A stretch of 59,351 bases of DNA from Roseomonas sp. 18066 (lineage in GTDB: Bacteria; Pseudomonadota; Alphaproteobacteria; Acetobacterales; Acetobacteraceae), in contig NZ_CACSJM010000013.1 of the NCBI RefSeq assembly GCF_902706185.1, positions 1 through 59,351 of the forward strand, read 5' to 3'. The notes beneath the pieces were generated by a model. It was not told the DNA's origin. It did not search any database and saw nothing but the letters and a program-made list of their open reading frames with translations. Positions 24,062 to 32,129 of this stretch are shown here, in pieces (within the stretch, counting starts at the first letter, position 1; each line of letters begins with the position of its first letter). Both the position numbers and the translations under genes were made by a program.

Positions 24062-24866
24062 TGAATTGCGGGGCGCGTTTCTCCATGAAGGCGCGGCGCC
24101 CTTCGACATAGTCCTGGCTGGCGAAGCAGCCGCGCACCAGGCGGTCGCAGAGCGCCTCGTCCGGATCGGGCTTCAGCGCCTCGGCGACGATGGCCTTGAC
24201 CGAGGCCACGGTCAGCGGCGCGTTGCCGGCGATGGTGGCGGCATAATCCTCGACCAGCGAGTCCAGCGCGTCATCGGGCACCACGCGGTTCACCAGCCCC
24301 ATGATGCGCGCATCTTCCGCCGAAAACTTCTTCGCGCTGAAGAAAAGCTCCTTGGCGAAGGAAGGGCCGACGAGATGGACCAGCCGGCGGATGCCCTGCA
24401 GCGGATAGCCCAGGCCGAGCTTGGCCGCGGGGATGCCGAAGCTGCTGCGCTCGGTCGCCATGCGCATGTCGCAGCAGACCGCGAGCGCCGAGCCGCCGCC
24501 GATGCAATGGCCGCGGATGGCGGCGATGGTGGGCTTGGGGAAATCGGCCAGCGCCTCATAGACCTTGGCGGTCTGCACCTGATAGGCCTCGACCGCCTCG
24601 GCCGAGCCGCGCTCGCTCTCGAACTTCGAGATATCGGCGCCGGAGACAAAGGCTTTTCCACCCGCGCCCGTCACGACAAGGACACGGACCTCAGGGTCGG
24701 CGGCAAAATCGGCAAGAATCTGCTCGGCCGCCAGCCACATCTCCATCGAGACCGCGTTGTGGCGCTCGGGGTTGTTGAAGATCATCCAGCCCACGCCGCC
24801 CGCCTTGCGGGAGAGCATCTTGTCGGTGCCGAGCGCCGGGTTGGAGGGCGGGAGCATATCGGGCAT
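24051..24866 (-). CDS. Enoyl-CoA hydratase/isomerase-fold protein (271 aa)
   Basis: Crotonase-fold enzyme with oxyanion-hole segments GAGGKAFVSGADISKFES and IRGHCIGGGSALAVCCDMRMAT. Of the two hydratase glutamates, the first is absent (GIPAAKLGLGYPLQG) and the second is kept (FAKELFF). It resembles many catabolic enoyl-CoA hydratase-like proteins of unknown substrate. It is the first gene of the minus-strand operon and is divergent from a GntR regulator. The perfect palindrome at 24920-24940 stands 54 bp before its ATG. Confidence 0.88.
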   Translation of the reverse strand: MPDMLPPSNPALGTDKMLSRKAGGVGWMIFNNPERHNAVSMEMWLAAEQILADFAADPEVRVLVVTGAGGKAFVSGADISKFESERGSAEAVEAYQVQTAKVYEALADFPKPTIAAIRGHCIGGGSALAVCCDMRMATERSSFGIPAAKLGLGYPLQGIRRLVHLVGPSFAKELFFSAKKFSAEDARIMGLVNRVVPDDALDSLVEDYAATIAGNAPLTVASVKAIVAEALKPDPDEALCDRLVRGCFASQDYVEGRRAFMEKRAPQFTGS

Positions 24867-24919
24867 GGCGGGCGTGTCTCTCTATCCTGCTGCAGGCAGG
24901 CTGCGGGTTGCGCCGCCCC

Positions 24920-24940
24920 CTGTCAACAGCCTGTTGACAG
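24920..24940. promoter_or_regulatory. Perfect palindromic operator between the crotonase operon and its GntR regulator
   Basis: CTGTCAACAG (24920-24929), one C, then CTGTTGACAG (24931-24940): perfect 10-bp arms. It is the only such element in the 104-bp divergent gap. It lies 30 bp before the regulator's ATG and 54 bp before the crotonase start, so one bound dimer could control both promoters. Confidence 0.65.
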
Positions 24941-24970
24941 CCCACCGCCCGGCGTGATGCCTTGCCCGCC

Positions 24971-25660
24971 ATGGATCATCTTGCCACCCCCCTCCCGGAC
25001 GGCCTTCCCCTGGCGGAGCGCGCCCGCGCCGGGGTCGAGGCGCTGATCCTGGCCGGCGAGCTGGCCCCGGGCAGCCGGCTGAACGAGGTGGCGCTGGCCG
25101 CCCGCCTGGGCCTGTCGCGCGGCCCGCTGCGCGAGGCGCTGCGCGGGCTGGAACGCGACGGGCTGGTCGCCGCCGGCCCGGCCGGCCAGGGCATGAGCGT
25201 GCGCCGCCTCGAGCCCGAGGAGATGGCCGAGCTCTACGACATGCGCGCCCTGCTGCAGGGCTTTATTCTCTCCCGCCTCGCCGAGCGGCTTTCCGCGGGA
25301 CGCCTGGCGCCGGCGGTGCTGGAGGCGCTGCGGGCCGATGTCGCGCTGATGCAGCAGGATGCCGAGGCCGGCCGCGCCGCCAGCTACTATGCCCGCAACC
25401 TGGCCTTCCACGACGCGCTGCATGCGGCGGCCGGGCATCGGCGGGCGGCGGCGCTCTATGGCTCGCTGCTGAAGGAAAGCCACCTGGCGCGGCAGCGGGC
25501 GCTGGCCCAGTCGGCGCCGATGCGCGAGAGCAATGCCGAGCACGCCGCCATGCTCGACGCCGTGGCCAGCGGCGACGCTGGCCGCGCCCGCGCGCTGGGC
25601 GAGGCGCATGTCGCCGAGGGCGGCAAGCGGCGCTGGCTGGAATCGCTGGCGGGCGGCTGA
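24971..25660 (+). CDS. GntR-family transcriptional regulator, FCD subfamily (229 aa)
   Basis: Winged helix-turn-helix at about 15-75 (LNEVALAARLGLSRGPLREALRGLERDGLV), then an FCD effector domain with NLAFHDALHAAAGH and NAEHAAMLDAV supplying the metal-binding His/Asp. The frame continues upstream to a TTG at 24962; the ATG at 24971 (MDHLATP) is the more ordinary start. It is divergent from the crotonase/SDR/TctC operon, with a palindromic operator between them, which makes it the likely repressor of that operon. Confidence 0.9.
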   Translation: MDHLATPLPDGLPLAERARAGVEALILAGELAPGSRLNEVALAARLGLSRGPLREALRGLERDGLVAAGPAGQGMSVRRLEPEEMAELYDMRALLQGFILSRLAERLSAGRLAPAVLEALRADVALMQQDAEAGRAASYYARNLAFHDALHAAAGHRRAAALYGSLLKESHLARQRALAQSAPMRESNAEHAAMLDAVASGDAGRARALGEAHVAEGGKRRWLESLAGG

Positions 25661-26021
25661 CCCGTCGCGCCGTCGCCTTCGTCCCTGGCGGCGACAGCAA
25701 GGAATCACTGGCGTGGCGGGACCGGTGCGTTGCGCGGCCGGTCATCACAAGACAGCGAGACCAGGTGATTTCGTTTCGGCTTCCGCAATGATGTCTTTGC
25801 GGCGCAGCATGCAATTTCGTGACGATATCGTCACGGCCTCTTGGCAAGATCCGTTGCTGTATCAGCAAAAACGAATACTGGCTTCGACGGGCAGCGTCAG
25901 CGCATCCGTTTTTGTTGCAGAGCACAAAGCGCATGACACGAAAATCTGCGCCGGCGCGGGCCATGACGAAAGCATCCGCCGGTCATTGCGCCCTGCTCCG
26001 GCGCCGGCCTAGGTTTTCGGC
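25661..26021. other. AT-richer intergenic region with a palindrome and inverted repeat
   Basis: This 361-bp stretch shows no coding pattern and is clearly less GC-rich than its surroundings from about 25770 on. It contains a perfect 18-bp palindrome (25818-25835), a small TGCTG/CAGCA hairpin near 25854-25866 and an inverted repeat CAAAAACG/CGTTTTTG (25866-25873, 25907-25914). It must carry the promoter of the 81-aa gene at 26022. A small RNA is possible but unproven. Confidence 0.55.
25818..25835. promoter_or_regulatory. Perfect 18-bp palindrome, candidate operator
   Basis: CGTGACGATATCGTCACG is identical to its reverse complement. It lies about 190 bp upstream of the 26022 gene and 160 bp after the GntR gene, in non-coding DNA. 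A dimeric regulator site is the simplest reading; which protein binds is unknown. Confidence 0.45.
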
Positions 26022-26267
26022 ATGATCGCCTCTGTCCTGATGGATCGCCTGTGGGAACTCGCCCTCGATGAGGACGTGGACGCCATTCGCGCCGAAGCCG
26101 AGAACTTCCTCCTGGCCGAGCCAGAATCCATCAAGGCCCGCGCCCGCGAGCTCGAGGCCGCCTGGCTCGAGAAGATCGACACGCCCGAGGTCAGCAGCTA
26201 TTCGTCGGTCGAGCCCGAGCGCGTCGCCTTCGAGGAAGCCCGCAACGCCGCCGCGCGGTATCTGTAG
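26022..26267 (+). CDS. Small acidic hypothetical protein (81 aa)
   Basis: No family recognised. The protein is strongly acidic and predicted helical: ALDEDVDAIRAEAENFLLAEPESIKARARELEAAWLEKID has the heptad-like spacing of a short coiled coil. The C-terminus ends NAAARYL. It is isolated: AT-rich non-coding DNA lies upstream, and a convergent binding-protein gene downstream ends at 26339. Third-codon GC bias is consistent with a real gene. The ATG at 26022 lacks a strong ribosome-binding site. Confidence 0.6.
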   Translation: MIASVLMDRLWELALDEDVDAIRAEAENFLLAEPESIKARARELEAAWLEKIDTPEVSSYSSVEPERVAFEEARNAAARYL

Positions 26268-26338
26268 CGCCGGTCAGCGAAGTTTCCGCGCGCGGGCGGT
26301 GACGAAGGCGACGCGGGCGCCGCCTCCGTGCTGTCGCC

Positions 26339-27916
26339 TCAGGTCTTCTTGACGTTCCAGAAGACCGGGAAGCCACGCACCACATCCTGCAGCCGCGTCG
26401 ATTGCGCCGCCGCCTGCATGAACTGGCCGGTCGGCACATAGGGCAGGTCCTGCATCGCCTGCAGCTGCAGCTTGCGGGCCACCGCCTGCTGCGCTGCCAC
26501 GCCCTCGGCGGCGAACCATTCGGCCACCAGCGCCTCCAGCTCCGGCAGGTTGGGCCAGCCATACATGGCCTTGTCGCCATTGCCGCGCAGCGCCAGCTGC
26601 AGCGCCGGGTTGACCATGTCGACGCCGGTCAGCGCGGTCATCAGGCAGCTCCAGCCGCCCTTCTCCACCGGCTCGCGGCTCAGGCGCCGCGCCGTCAGCG
26701 TGCCCCAGTCGGACATCTGCAGGTCGACATTCATCCCCGCCTTGCGCAGCATGTCGGCGGCCACCTCGGCCAGCGTGCCGATGAAGGCCGGATCCGAGGC
26801 GCCGAGCAGCACGACCTTCTCGCCCTTGTAGCCGGCGGCGGCCAGGTCGCGCTTGACCTTGTCGTAGTCGCGCGGGCCCTTGAACACCTCCATCCCCGCA
26901 TCGCTGGCCATCGGGCTGCCGGGGGTGAAGAAGCCGATCGGCGCGTGCCACATGCTGTTGTCGGCGCCGGCCACGGCCTGGACGAAGTCGGCTTGGTTGA
27001 CGGCGCCGAGCAGCGCGCGGCGGATCGCCGGATTGTTGAAGGGCGCCTGGGTGTGGTTCATGCGCATGAGGGTGATCATGCCGCTCTGCTCCTGCACCGC
27101 CACCTTCAGGGTGCGGGCGCGGGCCAGCAGCGGGATCACGTCGTTGGCAGCGAATTCCAGCCAGTCCTGCTCGCCGCTGCGCATCGCCGCCGCCGCCGTC
27201 GCGCCGTCGGGGATGGTGGTCCATTCGACGCGGTCGACATGCACGACCTTCGGGCCGGCGGTGCCGTCGGCGACGCCGTTAGCGCGCGGGACGTAGCCGT
27301 CGAAGCGGGCATAGGCGACGCGGGCGCCGGAGACGCGCTCATCGGCCAGGAAGCGGAAGGGGCCGGAGCCCACCATCTCGGTGATCTGGGTGAAGGCGTC
27401 GGTCTTGGCCAGCCGCTCCGGCATCATCACCGGCACCAGCGAGGGCATCTTTCCCAGCGCCTCCGGCAGCAGGGGAAAGGGCGCCTTCAGGCGGAACTGG
27501 ATGGTGCGGTCGTCGGGGGCCGAGAGCTCCTCGGTCGCGCCCATCAGCCCCTGGCCGAAGGCGTCGCGCGTCGCCCAGCGGCGGATCGAGGCGACGCAGT
27601 CGCGCGCCAGCACCTTTTCCCCGTCATGCCATTTCAGGCCTTCGCGCAGGGTCAGGCGCCACAGCTTGCCGTCATTCTCGACGACATGGCCCTCGACCAT
27701 CTGCGGCGTCACGCGGAACTGCGTGTCGGTGCCGTAGAGGGTGTCGAAGATCATGTAGCCATGGTTGCGCGTGGCGTAGGAGGCGTTGATCACCGGGTCG
27801 AGCACGGTGAGGTCGGTCTGCGGGATGAAGCGCAGCACGCGGCTCTGCTGCGCATGGCCGACAGCGGGGGCCGCGAGCACGGCGGCGCCGGCGGCAAGAA
27901 AGGTGCGACGCTTCAC
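26339..27916 (-). CDS. ABC transporter substrate-binding protein, oligopeptide/family 5 type (525 aa)
   Basis: Signal peptide MKRRTFLAAGAAVLAAPAVGHAQ (Tat-like, about 23 residues) and the SBP_bac_5 fold. Family features are LTVLDPVINASYATRNHGYMIFDTLYG, GLKWHDGEKVLARDCVASIRRW and MIGSGPF-like EMVGSGPFRF. The start codon is GTG at 27916, supported by GGAGA 9 bp upstream. No family 5 permease or ATPase genes lie anywhere in the window. It is clearly related to the protein at 29574-31178 (the same FPVxWNxxK/R ending and WxTRDA/GARDA segment), so the pair looks duplicated. The ligand is unknown. Confidence 0.9.
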   Translation of the reverse strand: MKRRTFLAAGAAVLAAPAVGHAQQSRVLRFIPQTDLTVLDPVINASYATRNHGYMIFDTLYGTDTQFRVTPQMVEGHVVENDGKLWRLTLREGLKWHDGEKVLARDCVASIRRWATRDAFGQGLMGATEELSAPDDRTIQFRLKAPFPLLPEALGKMPSLVPVMMPERLAKTDAFTQITEMVGSGPFRFLADERVSGARVAYARFDGYVPRANGVADGTAGPKVVHVDRVEWTTIPDGATAAAAMRSGEQDWLEFAANDVIPLLARARTLKVAVQEQSGMITLMRMNHTQAPFNNPAIRRALLGAVNQADFVQAVAGADNSMWHAPIGFFTPGSPMASDAGMEVFKGPRDYDKVKRDLAAAGYKGEKVVLLGASDPAFIGTLAEVAADMLRKAGMNVDLQMSDWGTLTARRLSREPVEKGGWSCLMTALTGVDMVNPALQLALRGNGDKAMYGWPNLPELEALVAEWFAAEGVAAQQAVARKLQLQAMQDLPYVPTGQFMQAAAQSTRLQDVVRGFPVFWNVKKT

Positions 27917-27942
27917 GGCATCGATCTCCAGGGCAAAAGGGT

Positions 27943-28698
27943 TCAGGCCGTCGCCGGGGCGTTGCGCGCCACCAGCCAGCCGCCATCGACCACCAGCACC
28001 TGGCCGGTCATGAAGGAGGCGTCGTCGGAGGCGAGGAAGGCGATCACCGAGGCGATCTCCTCGGGCTTGCCGGCGCGGCGCAGCGGCGTCGGCACCAGCA
28101 TGTTCTGCACATAATGCGGGTTCTGCAGGTGGCCCACCGTCATCGGCGTCTCGATGACGCCGGGGGCGATGGCATTGACCAGGATGCCCTCGGGCCCGAC
28201 ATCGCCGGCCAGCTGGCGGGTGAATTGCGCGACGCCGGCCTTGGCCACCGCATAGGCGGTGGTGTTGGGATAGCCGACGAGGCCGAAGATCGAGGAGACA
28301 TTGACGATCCGCCCGCCCGGCCGGGTCAGATGCGGCAGCACGTCGCGGGTGACGCGCAGCACCGCCTTCAGGTTGGTGTCGACGAAGCGGTCGATCAGCT
28401 CGTCGTCGGAATCAGCGAGCTTCTTGGCGCCGCCGATCCCGGCATTGTTGACCAGGATGTCGATGCGGCCATGCGCGTCGAGCGCCGCGCGCGCCAGCTG
28501 CTTCCCGGCATCGGCCGCGTTGATGTCGAGCAGCAGGTGCGCCGCCCCCAGCGCCGCCGCGGTCTCGGCGACCGCCGGGTTGCGGTCGGCCAGCAGCAGG
28601 CGCGCGCCATCGGCGGCGAGGCGCTGGGCGGTCGCGGCGCCGATGCCGGTCGCGGCGCCCGTGACGATGGCGACGCGGCCCTCGAGCTTCTTGGTCAT
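27943..28698 (-). CDS. Short-chain dehydrogenase/reductase (251 aa)
   Basis: Complete classical SDR: TGAATGIGAAT cofactor motif at 13-23, NNAGIGG, catalytic Ser in VNVSSIFG, YAVAKAG (Tyr-x3-Lys), and the PGVIETPMT and MTGQVLVVDGGW segments. It lies between two oligopeptide-type binding proteins and beside a polysaccharide-deacetylase-family enzyme, 13 bp after the latter's stop. All face the same way, so one transcript is likely. Substrate unknown. Confidence 0.9.
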   Translation of the reverse strand: MTKKLEGRVAIVTGAATGIGAATAQRLAADGARLLLADRNPAVAETAAALGAAHLLLDINAADAGKQLARAALDAHGRIDILVNNAGIGGAKKLADSDDELIDRFVDTNLKAVLRVTRDVLPHLTRPGGRIVNVSSIFGLVGYPNTTAYAVAKAGVAQFTRQLAGDVGPEGILVNAIAPGVIETPMTVGHLQNPHYVQNMLVPTPLRRAGKPEEIASVIAFLASDDASFMTGQVLVVDGGWLVARNAPATA

Positions 28699-28711
28699 GA
28701 CGCGGTGCCCC

Positions 28712-29545
28712 TCAGCCGGCCTGGCGGGCGCGGAAATCGCGCTGGATCTGGTCCAGCGTGCAGAACTCGGCGCCGCGCTGGGTCAGCCCGTCGATCAGCT
28801 TCTCGAGGAACAGCATGCGGTGGCCGCGGCCGACGACATAGGGGTGGAAGGTGTAGACCAGCATCCCCTGCTCCGTCGTGCGCTGCATATAGTCGAAATC
28901 GGCCAGCCAGTTCTCCAGCACGTCGTTGGCGTTCGCCAGGCCCGGCATGACGCCCGCCTTGGTGCGGAAGAACTCGAAATGCGGATGGTCGTCCAGCGAC
29001 CAGCTGATCGGCACCTCGACCAGGGTGGTGGTCTCGCCGAAGATCAGCGGGCCGTCGACCGTCACCTTGTCGCCGCGCCGCGCGAAATAGGCCTCGCAGT
29101 CATGGCCCATCATCGAGCTGTCGTATTCGCAGCCATGCTCCATCACCAGCTCGATGGTGCGGTCGGACAGGTCCCAGGCCGGCGAGCGATAGCCCTTCGG
29201 CCCGGCGCCGGTCAGCTTCTTGATCGATTCCACCGCCCGCGCGAACTCCTCCGCCTCGACATCGGCCGAGAGCTCGGCGGGGGGCACGTGGCTCCAGCCA
29301 TGATGGCCGACCTCGTGGCCCGCCTCGACGATGCGGTGGCAGATCGCCGGATAGGTCTCGATCACCACGCCCGGGATGTACCAGCTGCCCTTGATGCCGC
29401 GGCTGCCGAGCAGATCGAGAATGCGGCCGGCGCCGATGACGCAGAACTCGCCGCGGGAGATCGGCGTCGGCGTCAGCATCCCCCGCGCGGCGAAGCCGGA
29501 GAAGGCGTCGAAGTCGAAGGACAGGCAGGCGATATGGCGCGGCAT
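28712..29545 (-). CDS. Polysaccharide deacetylase / cyclic-imidase-like NodB-fold protein (277 aa)
   Basis: NodB-homology fold: SFDFDAF (first Asp), HEVGHHGWSH (the two metal histidines), GYRSPAWD (Arg motif) and FHPYVVGRG (late His). The starting stretch GFAARGMLTPTPISRGEFCVIGA matches the group around HpPgdA and cyclic imidases rather than secreted chitin deacetylases. There is no signal peptide, so it is probably cytoplasmic. Together with two uptake proteins and SDRs, a catabolic amide or imide hydrolase is plausible (inference). It overlaps no neighbour. Confidence 0.87.
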   Translation of the reverse strand: MPRHIACLSFDFDAFSGFAARGMLTPTPISRGEFCVIGAGRILDLLGSRGIKGSWYIPGVVIETYPAICHRIVEAGHEVGHHGWSHVPPAELSADVEAEEFARAVESIKKLTGAGPKGYRSPAWDLSDRTIELVMEHGCEYDSSMMGHDCEAYFARRGDKVTVDGPLIFGETTTLVEVPISWSLDDHPHFEFFRTKAGVMPGLANANDVLENWLADFDYMQRTTEQGMLVYTFHPYVVGRGHRMLFLEKLIDGLTQRGAEFCTLDQIQRDFRARQAG

Positions 29546-29573
29546 GGGACAGGCCTCCTACAGGACAGAAGAA

Positions 29574-31178
29574 TCAGCGGGCGCGGCGGATGTTCCACAG
29601 CACGGGGAAGCCGACATCGATCACCCCCTGCAGCTCGCTGCGCCAGACCGCCGGGTTGGAGAACTGCCCGGTCAGCGGGAAATTGACATTGGCCAGGGCC
29701 CGGCGGTTGATCTCGGCCGAGAGCGCGCGGCGGGCCTCCAGGTCGGTGCCCGGGGTCGCCTCGAAACGCTGCAGCAGCGGCTTCAGCGCCTCGTCGCAAT
29801 AGTTCCAGGGCGCGCCGCCGGTGCAGTTGTAGCCGATGCCCATGCTGCTCAGCGGATCGGCCAGGTCGAAGCCGGTATAGACCACGGGCACGGCGCTCCA
29901 GCCGCCGCGCTCGACCGGCTCGTTGCTCGACCAGCGCTGCGCCACCACCGCCCAGTCCATCAGCTGCTGGTCGACATTCAGCCCCAGCCGCTTCATGCGG
30001 TCGACCACCACCATGGCCATCGGGTTGATCACGGTCGACGTCGCCGAATGCAGGAAGACGACGCGCTCGTTGGCGTAGCCCGACTCCTTCAGCATCTGCC
30101 GGGCGCGGTCCAGGCTGGGCTGGCGAAGATTTTCCGACCCGGCCTCGCTGGCATAGCGGGTGCCGCAGAGCGTCATCGACTGGCAGATCGGCAGCGACAT
30201 GCCCTCCGGCAGGCCATGGGCGGCGACGATCTCCGACTGGTCCAGCGCCATCTGCAGCGCCTGGCGCACCTTGATGTTGTTGAAGGGCGGCTGCGCGTGG
30301 TTGAGCACCAGCCCGCCCATGATCTGGGCGATGCCGCGGGCGCCGGCGATGGTCAGGCGGCGGTCGCGGCCCAGCACCGGCAGGAAGTCGACGGGGGCGT
30401 ATTCCAGATAGTCGACCTCGCCATTCTGCAGCGCGGCGGCGCGGGTCGCGGCATCGGCGATGTTGATGAACTCGGCGCGCTCGACCAGCACCTGCTTGCC
30501 GCCGGCCAAGCCATCGGCGGGCTCGGCGCGGGGGACATAGCGCGGGTTGCGGCGGAAGGTCGCTTTTTCCCCAGGAACCCATTCATTGGCAATGAAAAGA
30601 AAAGGGCCGGAGCCGATGATCTCGGGCACCGGCGTGGTCGGCGGCGTCGCTGCCAGCCGCGCCGGCATCATGAAGGGCACGTGGACGCTGGGCTTGGCCA
30701 GGGCGTCGATCACCCCGCCATAGGGGCGCGACAGGACGAGGGTGAACTGCGTCGGGCTGTCCGCGGTCAGCGAGGCGGTGGCCGCCAGCAGCCGCCGGCC
30801 GGTGGCATCGCGGGCACCCCAGCGCTTCAGCGAGGCGACGCAATCCTCGGCCGTGACCGGCTTGCCGTCATGCCATTCCAGGCCCGGGCGCAGCGTGAAG
30901 CGCCAGGTCAGCCCGTCCTCGCTGGTGGTCCAGCCTTCCAGCATCTGCGGGCGCGGATCGCCCTTGCTGTCCTGCGACACCAGCGTGTCGAAGACCATGT
31001 AGCCGAAGTTGCGGGTGATGAAGGAGGGGCTGGTGATCGGGTCCAGCACCTGCAGCCCGGCATTGACCACCAGCCGCAGCGGTTTTTCGGCAGTGCCCTG
31101 CGCCAGGGCTGGCGCCGCCAGCGCCAAGGCCAGCGCGGAAGCGAGCAGCCCACGCCGAAAGATGCTTGCCAGACTCAT
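29574..31178 (-). CDS. ABC transporter substrate-binding protein, oligopeptide/family 5 type (534 aa)
   Basis: Signal peptide of about 27 residues (SIFRRGLLASALALALAAPALAQ), then the SBP_bac_5 fold with LQVLDPITSPSFITRNFGYMVFDTLV, GLEWHDGKPVTAEDCVASLKRWGARDATG and IIGSGPFLF. It is similar along its length to 26339-27916. It is the first gene after a gap of about 80 bp from the SDR at 31260. The permease and ATPase partners are missing here, so the two proteins may use a transporter encoded elsewhere or act with different ligand preferences. Confidence 0.9.
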   Translation of the reverse strand: MSLASIFRRGLLASALALALAAPALAQGTAEKPLRLVVNAGLQVLDPITSPSFITRNFGYMVFDTLVSQDSKGDPRPQMLEGWTTSEDGLTWRFTLRPGLEWHDGKPVTAEDCVASLKRWGARDATGRRLLAATASLTADSPTQFTLVLSRPYGGVIDALAKPSVHVPFMMPARLAATPPTTPVPEIIGSGPFLFIANEWVPGEKATFRRNPRYVPRAEPADGLAGGKQVLVERAEFINIADAATRAAALQNGEVDYLEYAPVDFLPVLGRDRRLTIAGARGIAQIMGGLVLNHAQPPFNNIKVRQALQMALDQSEIVAAHGLPEGMSLPICQSMTLCGTRYASEAGSENLRQPSLDRARQMLKESGYANERVVFLHSATSTVINPMAMVVVDRMKRLGLNVDQQLMDWAVVAQRWSSNEPVERGGWSAVPVVYTGFDLADPLSSMGIGYNCTGGAPWNYCDEALKPLLQRFEATPGTDLEARRALSAEINRRALANVNFPLTGQFSNPAVWRSELQGVIDVGFPVLWNIRRAR

Positions 31179-31259
31179 CCCGGAAATCCCCCAAACCCGT
31201 TGCAGCCGCAGGCACTCTTCCCTGTGGGCGGGGGCTCTGTGTCCCCTCGCCCCGGCACG

Positions 31260-32021
31260 TCAGGCCAGGCGGCCGCCATCGACCGGCAGGCAGACGCCGG
31301 TGACGAAGCTGGCGGCATCGCTCAGCAGATAGAGCACGGAATCGGCGACCTCGCCTGCCTGGCCGAAGCGGCCCAGCGGATGGCGGGCGCGGAACAGCGC
31401 CATGCGCGCCTCCTGCGCCGCCGCATCGCCGGCGGCGGCGAAGGTCGCGGCCAGCATCGGCGTCTCGATCGAGCCCGGGCAAACGGCGTTCACCCGGATG
31501 CCCTGCGGCGCATGCGCCAGCGCGAGACTCCGGGTCAGCATCACCACCGCGCCCTTGCTGGCCGAATAGGCCTGCAGCTGGGCCGAGCCGGTCAGCCCTG
31601 CGGCCGAGGCCATGGTCACCACCGCGCCGCCGCCGCTGGCCTGCATCTGCGGGATGAAGGCGGCGGCCGCTGCCCAGGTGCCCTTCACATTGACGGCGAA
31701 GGTGCGGTCCCAGTCGTCCTCGCTGGCCTCGATGGCGGGGCCGGTGGGGCCGAGGATGCCGGCGCCGGTGACCAGCAGCGTCGCCGGCCCGAGCTTCTCC
31801 AGCCCCTCGGCGGCGGCGCGGCGCAGGTCGGCGGCCCGCGTCACGTCGCCCTGGACGGCGATGCTGCCCGGGCAGTCCTTCAGGGTCCCGGCGAGCCCCG
31901 CGGCGTCGCGGTCGAACAGCACCAGCCGGGCGCCCTCCGCCGCCAGGCCGAGCGCCACGGCACGGCCAAGCCCCGACCCGGCGCCGGTGATGGCGCCGAC
32001 GCGCCCCGCGAAACGCTGCAT
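31260..32021 (-). CDS. Short-chain dehydrogenase/reductase (253 aa)
   Basis: SDR with TGAGSGLGRA at about 12-21. VTGAGILG stands where NNAG is expected, and catalytic residues follow in VTMASAAGLTGSAQLQAYSASKGAV (Ser, Tyr-x3-Lys). The C-terminus is FVTGVCLPVDGGRLA. The ATG at 32021 has AAGGA 9 bp upstream and is preferred to the open frame to 32060. It is the first gene of the minus-strand series and diverges from the IclR regulator across a palindrome. Confidence 0.9.
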   Translation of the reverse strand: MQRFAGRVGAITGAGSGLGRAVALGLAAEGARLVLFDRDAAGLAGTLKDCPGSIAVQGDVTRAADLRRAAAEGLEKLGPATLLVTGAGILGPTGPAIEASEDDWDRTFAVNVKGTWAAAAAFIPQMQASGGGAVVTMASAAGLTGSAQLQAYSASKGAVVMLTRSLALAHAPQGIRVNAVCPGSIETPMLAATFAAAGDAAAQEARMALFRARHPLGRFGQAGEVADSVLYLLSDAASFVTGVCLPVDGGRLA

Positions 32022-32079
32022 GCCGGCCAATCCTTCTGCTGGCGAAGCGGCGGCTTCCACCCTGCGAAAATCGCCGCTA

Positions 32080-32094
32080 TATTGCTGAGCAATA
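32080..32094. promoter_or_regulatory. Palindromic operator between the SDR operon and the IclR gene
   Basis: TATTGCT-G-AGCAATA is a perfect 15-bp palindrome (7-bp arms) in the 108-bp divergent gap. It lies 36 bp before the IclR ATG and 59 bp before the SDR ATG. Its size suits an IclR-family dimer. Confidence 0.6.
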
Positions 32095-32129
32095 CGACCA
32101 CATTGCCGTCAAAAGGTTAGGAAGCACGG

